DNA of 64,000 nt from Liquidambar formosana (GCA_039720395.1 CM077827.1:15229615-15293614), one strand, 5' to 3'; shown: positions 34,736-48,307, counted from the first letter of the stretch. The notes: generated by a model not told the origin, from the sequence alone. Made by a program: numbers and translations.

Positions 34736-35756
34736 GGGTTTCGTGTGGTTATGAATATGCCATGGGTCAAAATGGGGCTGGAGTTTGGCTCTTTGGCTCT
34801 AAAAAACATATGCCATAGAGATGAATGCAGCTCCCTACACCAATTTTCAACTTTACATTGACTTTCGCTAAGTCTGTACAAAATCTAGCGAAGTAGCTTT
34901 TGTAAGGCTGATACATTTATCTCTCTCTCTCTCTCTCTGTGTTGTTGTTATTGTGTACGGATGATCGAGTAGTGATTCAGGCAGCCCCCTTAGGTGATTC
35001 GATGACAAGGGAGGCGTTATACTGCTCGTAAATCAAATTCTGCTTTTGCTCTTCAGACTTGCTGAGATGTGTCTTTTAACATATCCTTGAAGTTGGTCTA
35101 GTAAGCCTAAGCACATTTTTTTTTCTAATTAATTTTTCACAATCCCTAATTTTTTACACGGCTTTTCAATATTAGTCCAAATTTATTTTTATTTTACTCT
35201 AAATATTTTCGGCCAGAATTTTTTTTGGAATTTTTATGTGTGTGGCGCATATATTTTACCCAAATAAGCCTCAGTTTAAAAGAGTAAAACTAGGGAAAAA
35301 ATTGATAAATGATTGCAAACCTTGTTGTTTTGGTTTAGAAAAATGAGATTTTTTTTTCCTTCATGATTTTAATCCCTGTTGTTTTGTGTTCAAGGATGCT
35401 TTTGTACATGATTTATTGGAAATTTACTTAGAATATTTAATCCAAAGAAAAGGCGCAATTACAGATTGGTTGGGTTAGGGGTAAATAATTACTGTAATTA
35501 ACAATTACAGTTAGTAGTATTTTTTAAATTAAGTTAGTAGTCATTTACTAAGAAGTTTGTTGAAGACAACATGGCATCATCGTTTTTTTTTTTTTCTTTT
35601 TTTGTCTGATTCTATATAGAATGGAGCAATATTTGGTGGATTCATATCTTTTGCATTTCTTACATCTGATTTATTGTCATTCTTAATTTTTTTTAAAAAA
35701 AACAAAAAATTCCAATGACTTTATCTCAAAAGATACAAACCTAAAGAGTAACGTTA
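34734..35756. other. Intergenic, with MITE fragment
   Basis: (CT)n at 34919-34939; a GC-rich hairpin at about 34980-35028 (GCAGCCCCCTT / AAGGGAGGC); a fragment at 35464-35560 similar to one end of the 37742-37891 MITE (AGATTGGTTGGG, TTAGTAGT). No gene recognised. Confidence 0.4.
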
Positions 35757-36135
35757 GAGCATCTCGAACAAAAGGTGCAAATATGGATTTGTTACTTCCC
35801 TCACTTTTTTTAGAGCTTCTCCTAAAAAGTTAGCAAATCTTAAGAGATGTCTTTTGCTACCTTATTTAAAAATAAATGCTTCAATAAATTTAACAAACAT
35901 TAATATTTTAATATTGTTTAAAATATTTTAATGTTGGACTTTTTTCATTCATGACTTTTGGAGGATTTGGGAGGTAAAAACCTTTTTATTTACAAGAAAA
36001 GATTTGCTATCTCTTTTTTCTGTAGATTTGAAGAGAGAAAGTGGTAGCAAATTTATTTTGTTATTTGCTAATAGAGGTCCTAAAAGAGGGTAGAAGGTAG
36101 TAAATATGGATTTGCTATCTTTGCTGGAGATGCTC
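35757..36135. mobile_element. MITE, PIF/Harbinger (Tourist)-type, TSD TTA
   Basis: 379 bp with terminal inverted repeats starting GAGCATCTCSA (left GAGCATCTCGAACAAA, right rc GAGCATCTCCAGCAAA) and a 3-bp duplication TTA (35754-35756, 36136-36138). A-T rich with no ORF. Confidence 0.85.
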
Positions 36136-36138
36136 TTA

Positions 36139-36415
36139 GGGCTTAAAATTAGCAAAGGAGAAAAAAAATTTTGTTATAACTTTCTCTCTTTTCAAATCTA
36201 AAGAGAAAGAAAAGAAATAATAAATCTTTTTTTGTGAATAAAAATTAGGGTTTTTACCTCTTAAAACCAACATCAAAATTTTAAAAGATTAAAATGTATA
36301 AAATAATATTAAAATATTAATGTTTTTACTTTTATTAAAATACATATTTTTAAGTGAGGTAGTAAAATGCCACCTAAGATAACAAAGTACAATTTGCTAC
36401 CTCTTAAGAGATGCT
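36139..36415. mobile_element. Second copy of the same MITE family, opposite orientation
   Basis: The reverse complement aligns with 35757-36135 (AAGAGCATCTC end, GAGGTAAAAACC and AGATTTGAA...GAGAGAAAG blocks). One terminal repeat is missing where it abuts the first copy. Confidence 0.7.
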
Positions 36416-37376
36416 CTTGTATAGGGAGGATAGAATGGGGTGCTAGAGAGGGGCAGCTTGATCTTCTTCACCCATTTAAAAAAGGGTTTTTTACCGAAAC
36501 AAAAATTTTGGTAGTTTCTAAATTTGACTCTACCAAATTTTACACCCCCAGCCCTTGTGCTCAGCTTGAGGCTGGAGGCTCAGCCCAAGCCCAGTCCGAA
36601 TAATACTAAAGCCCAACTAGGCTCAACCTGAACCCAGTCTAGCCTGCATGAAGACCAGCCCAACCCGGTCTAGCCCAACCCGGTCTACACCCTAGCCCTT
36701 GGCCATGCCGGATTTTTAAAATAAAACTTTGTTTCCAAAATGTCATGCAATTTTTGTTATACTAGTGGTAGTAAACAACTCCTATTCACGGGATGAAAAT
36801 GTAATAAGATACACGTGCTAATAAATATAATTTTAAAGGAAGCCTATATGAATAATTGTACAAAATTATTTATAATATATGTAAAATAAATGAAAAATTT
36901 AACAACCCATTTAAGAAAAGCTCAAGAAACACAAGTGAATAACATAACATAAAAACTGTCTTTGTATTGGAAAAACGATCAAACAACTTTGAAAGGAAAA
37001 ATTCTATAATCATATTGAGAGTATGAGCATGAAAAGAATAGTAGAGTAATGACAAATTGAAATGATATGTTTCTTGTTCTTAGCACTTTAAAATGGCAAA
37101 AAATATTATGTCATGTTACGAGGGTTCAAAAGTAGACATGGGAGACTAATAGATAACATACTCCTTCATCTGTCAGACCCCTCTCCCATAGAGTAGTTCG
37201 GTTAGAATAGGGATAGGAAACAACCTTCGAACATACAAAGACCAATCTCTAGTGACTGATGTTTTTTTACTATTCATAAATTTATAAGCGGTTGAACCCA
37301 CAATTCTGCTCAGAGACCTTTTTCAGATTCAAAACACATAAAGATCTGCATCAACCATAGGTATAACTAGATATAT
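36416..37376. other. Intergenic
   Basis: No gene. A short imperfect repeat of CCAGCCCAACCCGGTCTA type occurs at 36590-36700. Confidence 0.4.
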
Positions 37377-37724
37377 AGGGTTAGGATCAGAGGACACAAT
37401 TTTTTACACAAATTTTAACACAAGTTTTTATAATTGTATCCATAATTCATATTTTGTGAAACTCATTGTCAGATTAGACAACTTTCTTATGTAAGTAATC
37501 CATACCAAAAATCTAATTGATTTGAGACCAGTTGACTTCCAATCCAAAAACCTGCATTTTTATTCAATAAAAATATCATTTTATGGATAAAATAGTTCTT
37601 AATTTTAGATCAACATGATTTTTGATATGTATATTCTACATGGGAAGGCAATCTAAACCAATAGAAGGTTTTGCAAAATATGAGTTGTAGAAGTTATAAA
37701 AACTTGTGTCCCCGATCGTAACCT
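37377..37724. mobile_element. MITE-like element with imperfect terminal inverted repeats
   Basis: Left AGGGTTAGGATCAGAGGACAC and right rc AGGTTACGATCGGGGACAC match with few differences. AT-rich interior with ATATTTTG / CAAAATAT inner matches. Flanked by TATA on both sides, so the duplication cannot be defined. Confidence 0.65.
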
Positions 37725-37741
37725 ATATATATAAATATTTA

Positions 37742-37891
37742 GGGGGAATTTTAAATTGGTCAGACCATGGGAAAATAATTATAGTTAGTAGTCATTGTTA
37801 GTTAGATTAGTAATCATTTATTGGGAAATTAGTAGAAAATAGCATTGAACTGTAAGTATTTTCCCATATCCCAACCAATCTGAAATTCCCC
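37742..37891. mobile_element. Short 150-bp MITE
   Basis: Terminal inverted repeats GGGGGAATTTTAAATTGG and rc GGGGAATTTCAGATTGG, both followed inside by a CATGGGAAAATA-like block. Possible TA duplication. Confidence 0.75.
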
Positions 37892-38215
37892 TATCTATAT
37901 ATATATATGTATGTGAATTATGAAGAAAGCTCCATCAGTTTAAATTTATGTCTATAAGGAATTTAAATAATGTGAGAAATAAAAACTCCTTCCATGCAAC
38001 TACAATAAAACTCTACATGGTAGAGGCTAACGAATTGGTTTGATTGGTTTGACAGGAGATCAGGACTACCAACGCCTCAAAATTGTGTCTTCTATTTATT
38101 CTTTTTTATTTTTTATTTTTTTGGGTAAGTAACGCCTCAAAATTAACATGTACACACACTTGGAAAATTTTCTTTACCAATAACCAAAATTATTTTTGGA
38201 CACATGTCATATAAC

Positions 38216-38244
<29 letters not shown>

Positions 38245-38246
<2 letters not shown>

Positions 38247-39154
38247 ATAATGTTCAGGTTAGTTGACGCTTATATACCACTATGTAAGGTGAACCAAATC
38301 TAACCGTCCATGCCATGTAAGCTGCATTTAATGGTTGGGATTATTCCTCTTTTTGAGGTGGGGTTCAACTGCTTTTTTGACCCTAAAGTACAGCCTGCAG
38401 GCTGTCACGTCACTCTTTTCCTCGAATGGTGAGACCCGAAATAGGAGAGATTCAAAGTTGGGGGAGAAACGCTATCAGTTGGCCTTGCGTTTGGATTTTT
38501 TTAGTTGCTTTTTTTCCCCTCTTCTCTTCTCCAAACACTCATCTAATTCAACCCATTGCAGCTGAATAGCCACACCTTACAGCCGGTGTCTCTCTCTCCA
38601 CAAAGGAGGTAAGCATCACCCCGTAGCGTTTTTTTTTTTTTTTTTTTTTTTTTTCTCTAAACTAAAAAATCCCTCCCCCGCGATGGGTGAGCTTTGTGGA
38701 GAGTGAACCGCGGTGAGGAGGTTCTTCAACTGCGATGGGGAGGGATTTTTTTAGTTTAGAAAAAAAAAAAGACAACAAGGGGATGCTTACCTCCTTCGTG
38801 GAGAGGGAGACGCCAATGGTGAGGTGAGGCTATTCAGCTGCGATGGGTTGAATTAGATGAGTGTTTGGAGAAGAGAAGAGGGGAGAAAAAAACAAATAAA
38901 AAAATCCAAACAGGGGGCAGCTGATAGTGTTTCTCCCCCAACTTTGAATCTCCTCTATTTCGCATTTCACCATTTGAGGAAAAGAGTGACGTGACAGCTT
39001 GCAGGTTGTACTTCGGGGTCAAAAAAGCAGCTGAACCTCACCTCAAAAAGAAGAATAATTCCAACCATTAGATGCAGCTTATATGGCATGGATGGTTAGA
39101 TTTGGTTTAGCTTACATAGTGGTATATAAGCGTCAGCTGACCTGAACATTATTG
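38245..39154. mobile_element. Foldback element, about 420-435-bp inverted arms
   Basis: Left arm 38245-38678 and right arm 38737-39154 are inverted copies (outer CAATAATGTTCAGG / CCTGAACATTATTG, inner TCCCTCCCC / GGGGAGGGA). The central spacer is about 58 bp. A (TA)n(CA)n microsatellite touches the left end. The T-run lengths differ between the arms. No direct duplication is visible. A transcript across it would form a long near-perfect hairpin. Confidence 0.9.
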
Positions 39155-40406
39155 TATATCTTATTCTTCCATAAAACACATAGAGGAATTTAATACATGC
39201 TTTGATTAACTTTAAGCCTCGTACAATAACATATCTTATTCTTTTGAATAATCAAAACTACAACCCACAACCAACCAAATTGCAATCCTAATGATCATAT
39301 TGGAGAAGCAACCCTGCAACAATGAACCAAGCAAATTGCAATCCTAACGATTGAATTGGAGAAACAACCCTGGAAAACGATGACCAAGTATTGGTCATTG
39401 AACTAAACTAAGAAACAAACCAATAAATATTACAATGATTTTTTTCAATTTCAGATGTGTTCATTAAATTCACCATTTGTTGATGATAGAAAATTAATTA
39501 AACACACTAAACCTATAATAGGTTTCTAAATTTGATCCACTAACATAAATAGACCATTTTATTATTAATCTCTAACAAACGTACGTCTGAAGTTAGATTC
39601 ATGATCACTGACAAATCCCCTGTATGATCCAAACATGCAATATAGACTATAAAGCACACACAAAAGCACATCCAACTCATCAGTTAAACAATGTCCTCAA
39701 CCAAACTCGTAGGCCGGAATGTGCTAAGTGATTTTCCTTTTCTTTATGTTTTTTTTTATTTCTTCCCTTATGTTTGTTTCTTCCCATTTTGTTCTATTTG
39801 GGATACACCTCTAGCTAAAAAATAATTACATAAAAATTATAGAATGTTAAACCAATTATAAGAATTTTTTTTAATTATAAAAAAGGGGTAAGGTTTTATT
39901 TTACATTTTATTTTATAATTTTTTTTAACCTAAGATTGATTGCTTATGGTTAGGCATGACATAGATTAGCAATCACTGAAAATTTAAAAGAATCTGTTGT
40001 CAATTTATAAACGGTAAAGAGATATGAATCTCATGAAAATGTTAAGATCTCTATTAATGAAATACCTCTGATAAATGGTTGAAAGATAAAAATAAAATAT
40101 ATTTTCTAGAATTCTACTTGAATCAAAACCGAGTTCAGTTACGAATTAGTAATTTATTTTTCTATTGGTATGTCAGGAAAAGAAAGTGGAATATTTTTTT
40201 TTATTGGGATGCCTCTTATAGATGGCAAAGGTGTCAATGCATTTTTCGGTAGTCACATGAGGCAATTTTTCATGTGCCAATGTATAGGAGAAGACCTACA
40301 GCATAAGGTTTCTTTGAACAAAGACCATAAGGTTTCTTCCCACATACAGTTCCTCATTTGTGAGGGGGGACTATGAACATGCCAATATTTCATATATCTA
40401 TTTATA
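39155..40406. other. Intergenic
   Basis: AT-rich, no gene or clear element ends. A short repeated phrase AAATTGCAATCCTAA...GGAGAA occurs at 39279 and 39330. Confidence 0.4.
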
Positions 40407-42021
40407 TCTATACTACCTAATAAAATATGAATGTGAGAAAAATTTTTGATTGACTAATATATCCTTATTTTAATTTTTTACCTATAAAAAGATGAATGTG
40501 AGAAAAATTTTTGATTGACTAATATATCCTTATTTTAATTTTTGAATACATAACTACCCTTCTGCATATATGGGAAATATAGCAATATAAAATACATACC
40601 TTAATAAGAATTCTAAGGAAACTATAATTCGTATAATAATTAAATAAAACCAAACCCAAATAGAAATTCTAAGGAAACGGAAACTATAATTCGCAAAACT
40701 CTAACAATGTTAACATATAAATACAAATAGAAACACATTATAAAAATCATAAAACCCTAACACAGGAAAGAACGACTACTGCTTCTTTCTTCTGTGTCTT
40801 CTATGTACCTTCATTGCGTCTCCTTTCTTCTGGTGCTTTGTCTGGTATGTAGTTTTCAATAAACTAGACTCATGTATACAAATTATGTTTAAATATTTAA
40901 ATCTCTGCCTGCATAAACATTTAAATCTCTACCTGCATTGCATGATTGGACTTTTAAATCTCTATTTGAATTGCAAAATTAGCAAGAAAGAGAAGAGAAT
41001 CAAAAACGAATCAGTTGAATGAAAATAAAAAGACGCATGCTTAAACAAAAACAAATGAAACCCCAGATTAAGAGGCTAAAAAAAAATTTAAAAAAAAAAA
41101 AAATTGAATTGCATAAATAAAGTTTTGAATAGCACATATAATGTTTGATTATTTTCAGAGGATTCACATATCAGAAAAACACTTGAATTACATTATTGAA
41201 CTTTTAAATTGATGCTGTTGCTTAATTTTCATATTTTGTTGAGAATTCATATATAATCATTGATTTTTGAAAATAATCAAGTCAAATTACTAAGAAAAAG
41301 AAGAGAATCAAAGACGATTCAATTGAAGGAAAATTAAAAAAGAAGCAGGCTTGAACAAAAAAAAAAAAAAAACCATTAACGAATGCACAAGAAAAAAAAT
41401 ATATAAAAAGGGAAGGTCTAATGAACCACCAAAAAAAGTCCCTATCAAATCATGAGGTTCATGAAACTTTGCAATATCTACCTACAAACCCAAAATACCA
41501 AACAAAACAAAACAAAACCAAAAAGAACAAAAAGAAAAGAAAATAACTTAGATCACAACCCCCCAAAAAAAAAAAGTTCAAAATCATTTATAAAAAAATA
41601 AAAAAAAATGTACAAGCCCAAAAAAATGAAATCACAAGCAGTGATCCACCACGCATGGACAAAGAAAATATATATATATACAAATCACAAGTAGTGATCC
41701 ACCACGCATCGACGAAGAAAATATATATATATATATATCGAAATCAAATCATTGTTTTTTTAATTTTATTTTAAATAATGGTAATTTGAAAAAAATGTAT
41801 AAGACATACCTTAGATAAAAACCCATAGATTGATGACATCTATTGATGCAACATTGATCAGTGGCGATCAAGACCCATAGATCTTGCAATTGTCAACCCA
41901 AAGACCATCAAGGAAACCAACCGATGAGGATCCAAACCATATAGGCAGACCATTAAGGAAACCAATTGACAATCATCGAAATCATAGACCCAAACATACG
42001 ATTCACGGCCAAATGATGGTA

Positions 42022-42056
<35 letters not shown>

Positions 42057-42747
42057 ATAGATGAGAGACTGATAAAGAAATAGAGATGAGAGAAAGTTAG
42101 AGAGAACGGATTGAAAATTTGCAATCAAAACAAATACATAGAGAATGAGGTAAAAGAAAAAAAAAAAGGAAAAAGAGACAGAGAATGAGTAAGAAACTAG
42201 CTAAAGAAAGAAACACACCACCTCATAAGGGTGTGTGTGAGAGAGACAGAGACAATGGGTTTACCCAAATGAATTATTGTAGCAAATAGAGATGACGTCG
42301 AGAGAGAGAGAGGGGGTGTAAGTGGTGATAACAGAGCTAGGATCACCTGATTGGATCTGGATCTGTGATAGCGTGGGGAAGAGAGAGAGAGAGATGGAAA
42401 ATGGTTCTGAACTTCTGATGTGAGAAAAAGTTACTGGGAAAAAACAGATAATGGGACATGAGGGGCGAGGTAGAAAAGAAAGCCAACTAAATGACATTTT
42501 AGCTATCACTTCCAAATGTAGTACTAAACAAAAGATATTGGCAATCAATTTGTACCATATTGACAATTAATATTTAATAAGTTGACAAACAAACTTTATT
42601 TGGCATTATATTTAGAGGCGATTACCAAAAAGTCATCTTCTCATCACAGCCATCCAAATTCAACTAGGTAGCAATTTTCAGAAAAATTTAACATCGTGGA
42701 GTAAAGTCATGATGCCAACTTGCTAAGGCAATACGTAAAAACGAGTA

Positions 42748-43016
42748 TTCCCTCCGTCCCAATAAGGCACGCCAAATTTTTAACTTTTTTTGTCCCAAAA
42801 TATTTGTCCACTTTAAAAAATCAAATCATATTTTTAAAAAATTTCTTATACCCTTCGTTATTTCAATATTTACTTTCAACACAAAACCCAATACAAAAAA
42901 GATAAGGGTAGTCTTGGAAAGATGGAACATAATCAATGACAAGTCAATAAAATGATCACATTTTCTTAAACTCTGTGTTTTGTCAAACGCAGTCTATCTT
43001 TACGGGATGGAGGGAG
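42748..43016. mobile_element. Stowaway MITE (Tc1/mariner type)
   Basis: TTCCCTCCGTCCC start and rc CTCCCTCCATCCC at the end, TA duplication on both sides (42746-42747, 43017-43018), 269 bp. Inside the Helitron-like element. Confidence 0.9.
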
Positions 43017-43642
43017 TATTATTTTTTAATGAAAAATCAATGGTCCTTGAGTTTATTAATATGTCCCTTTAAGGTTTGCAGAAGTCTTTGGTTTCAGACC
43101 CTACGTAAGCTATGTGTGTTCTCTTATCGTTTTCTAAATAAAAAAATCATCAAAAACTAATTTACTCAAATAAAATGAGAACATCCTGATCCCATAAATA
43201 CCAGATTTTTAAAAGAAAAAAAAATCCTAAACATGTACACATTAGGAATATTATTATTTTAATCAAAGATCAATAGAAGTTCTGGATTTGCGTAAGTCTT
43301 GGTTTCAATCCCGTGTGGAGTATTTGTTTTCTCCTATCTTTTTCCAATACATATATATATATATCAAAGACTACTTTACTCATAAATAAAATGAGAACCT
43401 CCCAATCCCGTAAATACTAGGGTTTAGATTGTAGTACATCATAAAAAAAAAAAGGATGGCATATCCGTAGGGTTTGCAAAGCCGTACAAGTCTTGGTTTT
43501 GATTTTTGTAAGACTAATGTACTAATAATTTGCTATTAAATCTTTCAACTATGGCATAAATATGTTTTGATTGGAGAAAGAGACTAAGAGTGAAAGAGAG
43601 AGCATTTTGTTTCAACATTTAAAGTTTTACAAAACCTTTACC

Positions 43643-43855
43643 CTCTATTTGGTTCATGGATTTTATCAAGGAAAAAAAAAGGAAGGGAAAAAAAATGAGG
43701 AGGAAAGAAAATGAAAGGAAAAGATAAAATCATATCAAGCCAAAATTATACCAATTCTTCTTTTTTTTCCAATTTTCCATTGCAACCAAATAAAGAAAAG
43801 TACAATTCCTTCTATTTTATTTTTTTTCCTTGATAAAATCTGCAAACCAAATAGA
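43643..43855. mobile_element. MITE-like element, TIR CTCTATTTGGTT
   Basis: Left CTCTATTTGGTTCATGGATT and right rc CTCTATTTGGTTTGCAGATT, both followed by TTATCAAGGAAAAAAAA. About 213 bp. Confidence 0.8.
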
Positions 43856-44096
43856 GCCTTAAAGAGCCTATGTATAATGAAGTTTCAAAGATAATTTTAA
43901 ACACTATGATTTGGGAAAGATAATGAAAAAAAAAGTAGTGATCATATCAAAAGAAGTAAAGAATTGAGTGATCAAATTGCTTTCATCTTATGCAAAGGCA
44001 TGATAAAATTATTAAATTAAAAAAATTATTATCATTATTGAAAAAAATAATTCAACTCAAAAAAATTCATGTGCAACGCACGTGTGCACCAACTAG

Positions 44097-45573
44097 TATA
44101 AATATGTGTATGTATGTATTTATAGTTCCTTTGAATTTCGCTAATGAATGAGTTTTGTATGTCTATGTGTATATGATGTTCCCCAAAATTTCTCTGGTAA
44201 ATGAGACTTGTTAGCCAGTCCTTTCTTTCTCTTACAACTTATGAAAGGGACAAGTTTACAAAATGAAAATCATGGCATAAGTTCAATGATTCATTCAAAG
44301 AGATCACACATGAGCTTGTAGTCAGCATGAAAACAGATCAATTAGAAAATTTATCAATCTAAAAAATTTAACCTCCACACTGGAACAACATGGAAATGAG
44401 GCTTTCATTTTTCAATTATAAGAAAGGGAAAATTAAACATGTGAATAAAACAAAGAAGCATAATAAATTTCCCAATACAATAAGCTAGGATGGAGGAGTG
44501 GACTTTGGCCATCAACTACCTTTGAAGCTCCACAGCTAAAAGGGTTGCAAAATGGTAATTAGTTTGAGTAAAAAACTTGATCTTGGGTAAGATTAAGCAA
44601 TGGTGGTTTGTTAGATCCCTTAATGGTAAATTTGTGACCTGAACATCCGCAGTAAAGATAGATGGAAAGATGAGGTTAACAACATAATCCAAAAATATGA
44701 CATGAATAAAAAATAAAATCAGAAGTATGAGAATGAGCATGAAATTTTGGACTGTTTAAGACTACCACCTACTTATTAATCTTTTTTTTTTTTAATTTTT
44801 ATTTTTTTAAAAGGAAGGAAAAATGAAAGGAAGAACAAAGAAAGAAAGACTATCACTTTCCTAAAGTCTAGAGAATTAATGTTTGATTGGTATGAAATTT
44901 AAATATTTTTTTTTTCATAAACTCAACTCAACAAAGTAACAATCCCAACCACATGAGGTCGCTCTATAAATCATTTAATGTCATTTAGTTCTATCAAGCA
45001 GTATCCCCTAATTTTCATAAACAATTTTTGGCAAATATTGAAATAGAAACCAATAGAAATGACACTCGAGTGATTTCAAACACTAACTTGTAGCAAAAAT
45101 AATAATAAACTCGTTGTACTTCATCCAGTTTACGTATGATTAACACCATAATTAATCTTTAGCTATTCAACCCATTAAACAACATAGACATTAACATCAA
45201 ACCATTGAACAAGGAATACTTGATAGTCTAAAGAGAAGAAAAAGGAAGTAATCATAATCAATGGATTTGTGTAAGAATACATTAAAAAAAATAAAAAAAA
45301 AATAAAAATAAAAAACAACAACAACAACAACAACAGAGGAGACATAGTTGATGAAGATTATGGAGTTCCTTTTATTTATTTATTTATTTATTTTTTATCA
45401 GCAAAAGAAAATTTTTATTTTTTAGAGAAAAATGAGATACATGAAGCAAATAGAATCCCCCTAAACAGAAAACACAAACCACCCCAAATGATCACCCAAT
45501 GGATAAAACCAAACCCCCAAAAAACATAAAGTACAATTCTCAACAAGGTGCTGAGAAAACACTACAAAACTAA
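44097..45573. other. Intergenic
   Basis: No gene. (AAC)n at about 45315-45335 and (TTTA)n at 45371-45392. Confidence 0.4.
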
Positions 45574-45792
45574 GGCCATGTTTGTTTGGTTTGAATGGAA
45601 TCTGGTTCTATGCTTAAAACAATCTGGAATAGAATGAGATTGAAATAAACATTGTGGAATGAATATCATTATAATTCACTAATACTGTTTGATTCCATTC
45701 CCATTTAATTACCTCATCCAAATATGTTGTTTAGAATGAATTGGAATGATATTCCATTACATCCATTCCATTCCAACAAAACGAACATGGCC
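45574..45792. mobile_element. Tourist-like MITE, TSD TAA
   Basis: Terminal repeats GGCCATGTTTGTTTGG and rc GGCCATGTTCGTTTTG with TAA on both sides (45571-45573, 45793-45795); 219 bp. Confidence 0.85.
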
Positions 45793-45965
45793 TAACAGAA
45801 ACCCAATAATACACCCAATGGAAACTGCCCAAACCAAACAACTCAAAACACAGCTAAGCACCAAAACCACTACAACCCACTAACTCTTATGATTAGCCTG
45901 CACCTTAAACTTCTTAACCAAGACAATTATACACTTGCTAGAACTCATTCACCCAATATGGAATG

Positions 45966-47312
45966 TTTTAGACCTAAGGTTTGAGACCAAGGGTATTTCC
46001 GAGATTTTATTGATAACAAAAGATTGATGTTCGTGCTAATGGTTTAAATGTCAAGATAATGATCAAAAGTTAGGTACTCAAGCTCATAATCATTCCAAGC
46101 ATAAGTTTAAGATTTGATTGACTCAAGTCAATGAACTCAAAGATGCAATAATGACATATCGTGATACATCAAGTATAGGTTCAAGACATCAAGGACACTC
46201 AAGCATAAGCACAAGTGAGCATGGAAAGCAAGACAAAGATCTACAAACACTCAAAACCAAACCAGCACCGTTAATGAAGACATTTACAAGTTATGAGTGA
46301 GGTTTTAGGTTCTATATGTACATGATTGCTCATGTTATTGGTCAATGTGACCTAGATGGACCTTTAATACAATTGGTTTAATCATTTACAAGAGGTCTAA
46401 GTTGATAGAAATGGACTCATGTGTTAAATATACATGAAAATAGGCTAAACCAGCAAAAATGCTAGGTTTAGTTGACTATATCATTGATGTATTCGACTAC
46501 ATCAATGCTGAAAAACCATATTTGGCTACTGGTTTTTTTAGTCGACTACACCATGACTTATAGTCAACTACATGGCTTGAAAAAGGCATAACGACAAGTT
46601 TTTTCAAAGCCCAATGAAGCACTTCATGTCCCCAAATGGCCATAATCTGATTCTCAATGCTTCTAACGGCCATATTAGGCCAAATGGCTATAAATACAAG
46701 CCTCTAAACTCTTTTATGTGTAAAGAGAGAAGGGCAATCAATTCATACACATTGTATTAATCATTCTAGCCATAAATCTCAAAGAGTTTGATATTGAGCA
46801 ATCATTAGAAAATAGTTGAACTTTCAATTGTTGTAATTATTCTTTAAGAGAGATTGTTTAGCAATAAACAACTTCTATTCTTTGTAATCAAGGGTTGTGT
46901 GAACCCTAGTTGTTTTCCAAGTGTTGGGAAAGAACACTTGTGGTGAAAGGTGTAATCTCCACCCGTAAAGGAGATTGGTAAGGTTTGATCTACACCCAAA
47001 AGTAGATTGGAAAGGTTTGATCTCTACCTGCAAAGAGATTGTATAAAGGTTTGATTTACACCTGTAAGTAGAATGGTATAATGGATTGAATCCTCAAGTG
47101 GAGCTCTTAAGGCGAGGATGTAGGCGTGGAGGACGAACCTCGTTAAAACATTGTATGCAATCTCTCTTACTCTATCTCTTTATTGTCTATATTGCTTATT
47201 GCTATGAGTTATTTATTGAATAGCAATATTTGTTTTGAGATTGCAATAATTTCCATAATTAGCCTTAAAATCCTTTTCACCCCCCTTCTAGGATTGTTCA
47301 CCTAGGCTAACA
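45966..47312 (+). repeat. Solo LTR, SIRE/Maximus-like copia
   Basis: Block beginning TTTTAGACCTAAGG and ending TTCACCTAGGCTAACA, flanked by GAATG (45961-45965 and 47313-47317). The leading TG seems lost or merged with the duplication. The 3' part has the repeated phrases (AGGTTTGATCTACACC, GGTGTAATCTCCACCC) known to me from SIRE-type LTRs. TATA-like GGCTATAAATACAAG at 46687-46701. Confidence 0.75.
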
Positions 47313-47675
47313 GAATGTCACCAAATTTTACTTTGAACCAAACACTCATACATATTGCCAGACCGCAATTTCAAACCTACATATGGAAGATCAGGAATGG
47401 AGTGAAATTGATGATGTCTTGGCCACAAAAATAGGAACCCCTAGGTGATGGTTTGCGGTGTCAATAAGGGCAAACGCTAAAACCCTAGATTTCAAGAGAG
47501 AAAATAGAATGAGGGCATTGTTAACTACAAGAAATAAAACAAAACAAAACAAAACATGCTTGTTGATTGCCGGTGGGGATGATGGTCGACGGAGAACCGA
47601 CGTGTCGAGGGAAAAAGGGAAATAGTGAGTGTGATGGCTTGTTAATAGAGTAAAAGCAAGATGTTTTTTTCTTTT

Positions 47676-47707
<32 letters not shown>

Positions 47708-48307
47708 CAAAAGGTGATATTGTCTTTAGGATTTTTAGTGAAGGTAACTTAGTAAATCAGAAGTTTTTCAGATAGCCACTTTTATAAATGGTATATAGAT
47801 AGGGATGATGATTAGGTAAGCATATGCTGATATAACTTATATCAACACTCGTATTGAGAGTTATACCTTGTGTATTAGTGGGATATGAGATACATTAGAC
47901 CAATGCAAGGGATACAACCCTCAATGCATGGTGCTGATATAACTTATATCAACATGTGCTGATGGGAATATAACAGATATATATATATATATATATCCGT
48001 TTGAAGAAATTGCGATAGGAAATGGGAAAAGTACCAACAATTCTACTTTCCTCATAGATAAAAATGTTTTTGCTAATACGACAATTGTAATGGGCCTAAC
48101 GTATTTACATAATGACATTTTAAGAGGGGAAAATGGAAGCAAGTTTAGAAGACGTTGCATCTATTTAGATGCACCCAGTTAAGAATTATGAGGATTGAGT
48201 TTATTAGAAACTCAAGAGAAATACGTTTGTGTCTTTTCAGTTTTTCACGAACAAATAAGAGACTTGCATATAAAATAGACTAAAATTATTGATTTATGTT
48301 GGTTCCT
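47313..48307. other. Intergenic
   Basis: No gene. Poly-A of about 28 bases (47679-47706), (AT)n at 47978-47995, and two copies of the palindrome TGATATAACTTATATCA (47828, 47936). Confidence 0.4.

Larger units (their letters stand above)
40407..44096 (+). mobile_element. Non-autonomous Helitron-like element
   Basis: Starts TCTATACTACCTAATAA and ends with a small hairpin (GTGCAACGCACGTGTGCAC) followed by CAACTAG, that is CTRR, and sits between A (40406) and T (44097). All three are Helitron hallmarks. 3690 bp, no Rep/helicase frame. Inside: a 65-bp direct duplication at the 5' end (40427, 40492), a 52-bp duplication (41631, 41683), (GA)n at about 42027-42057, and two MITEs. Confidence 0.65.

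Noticed and set aside
34684..34881. ORF with a Thr-His repeat
   Set aside because: Translation of the TG microsatellite.
34960..35080. C/D or H/ACA snoRNA
   Set aside because: There is a hairpin and a CTGA, but no proper RTGATGA box or ACA at the right place.
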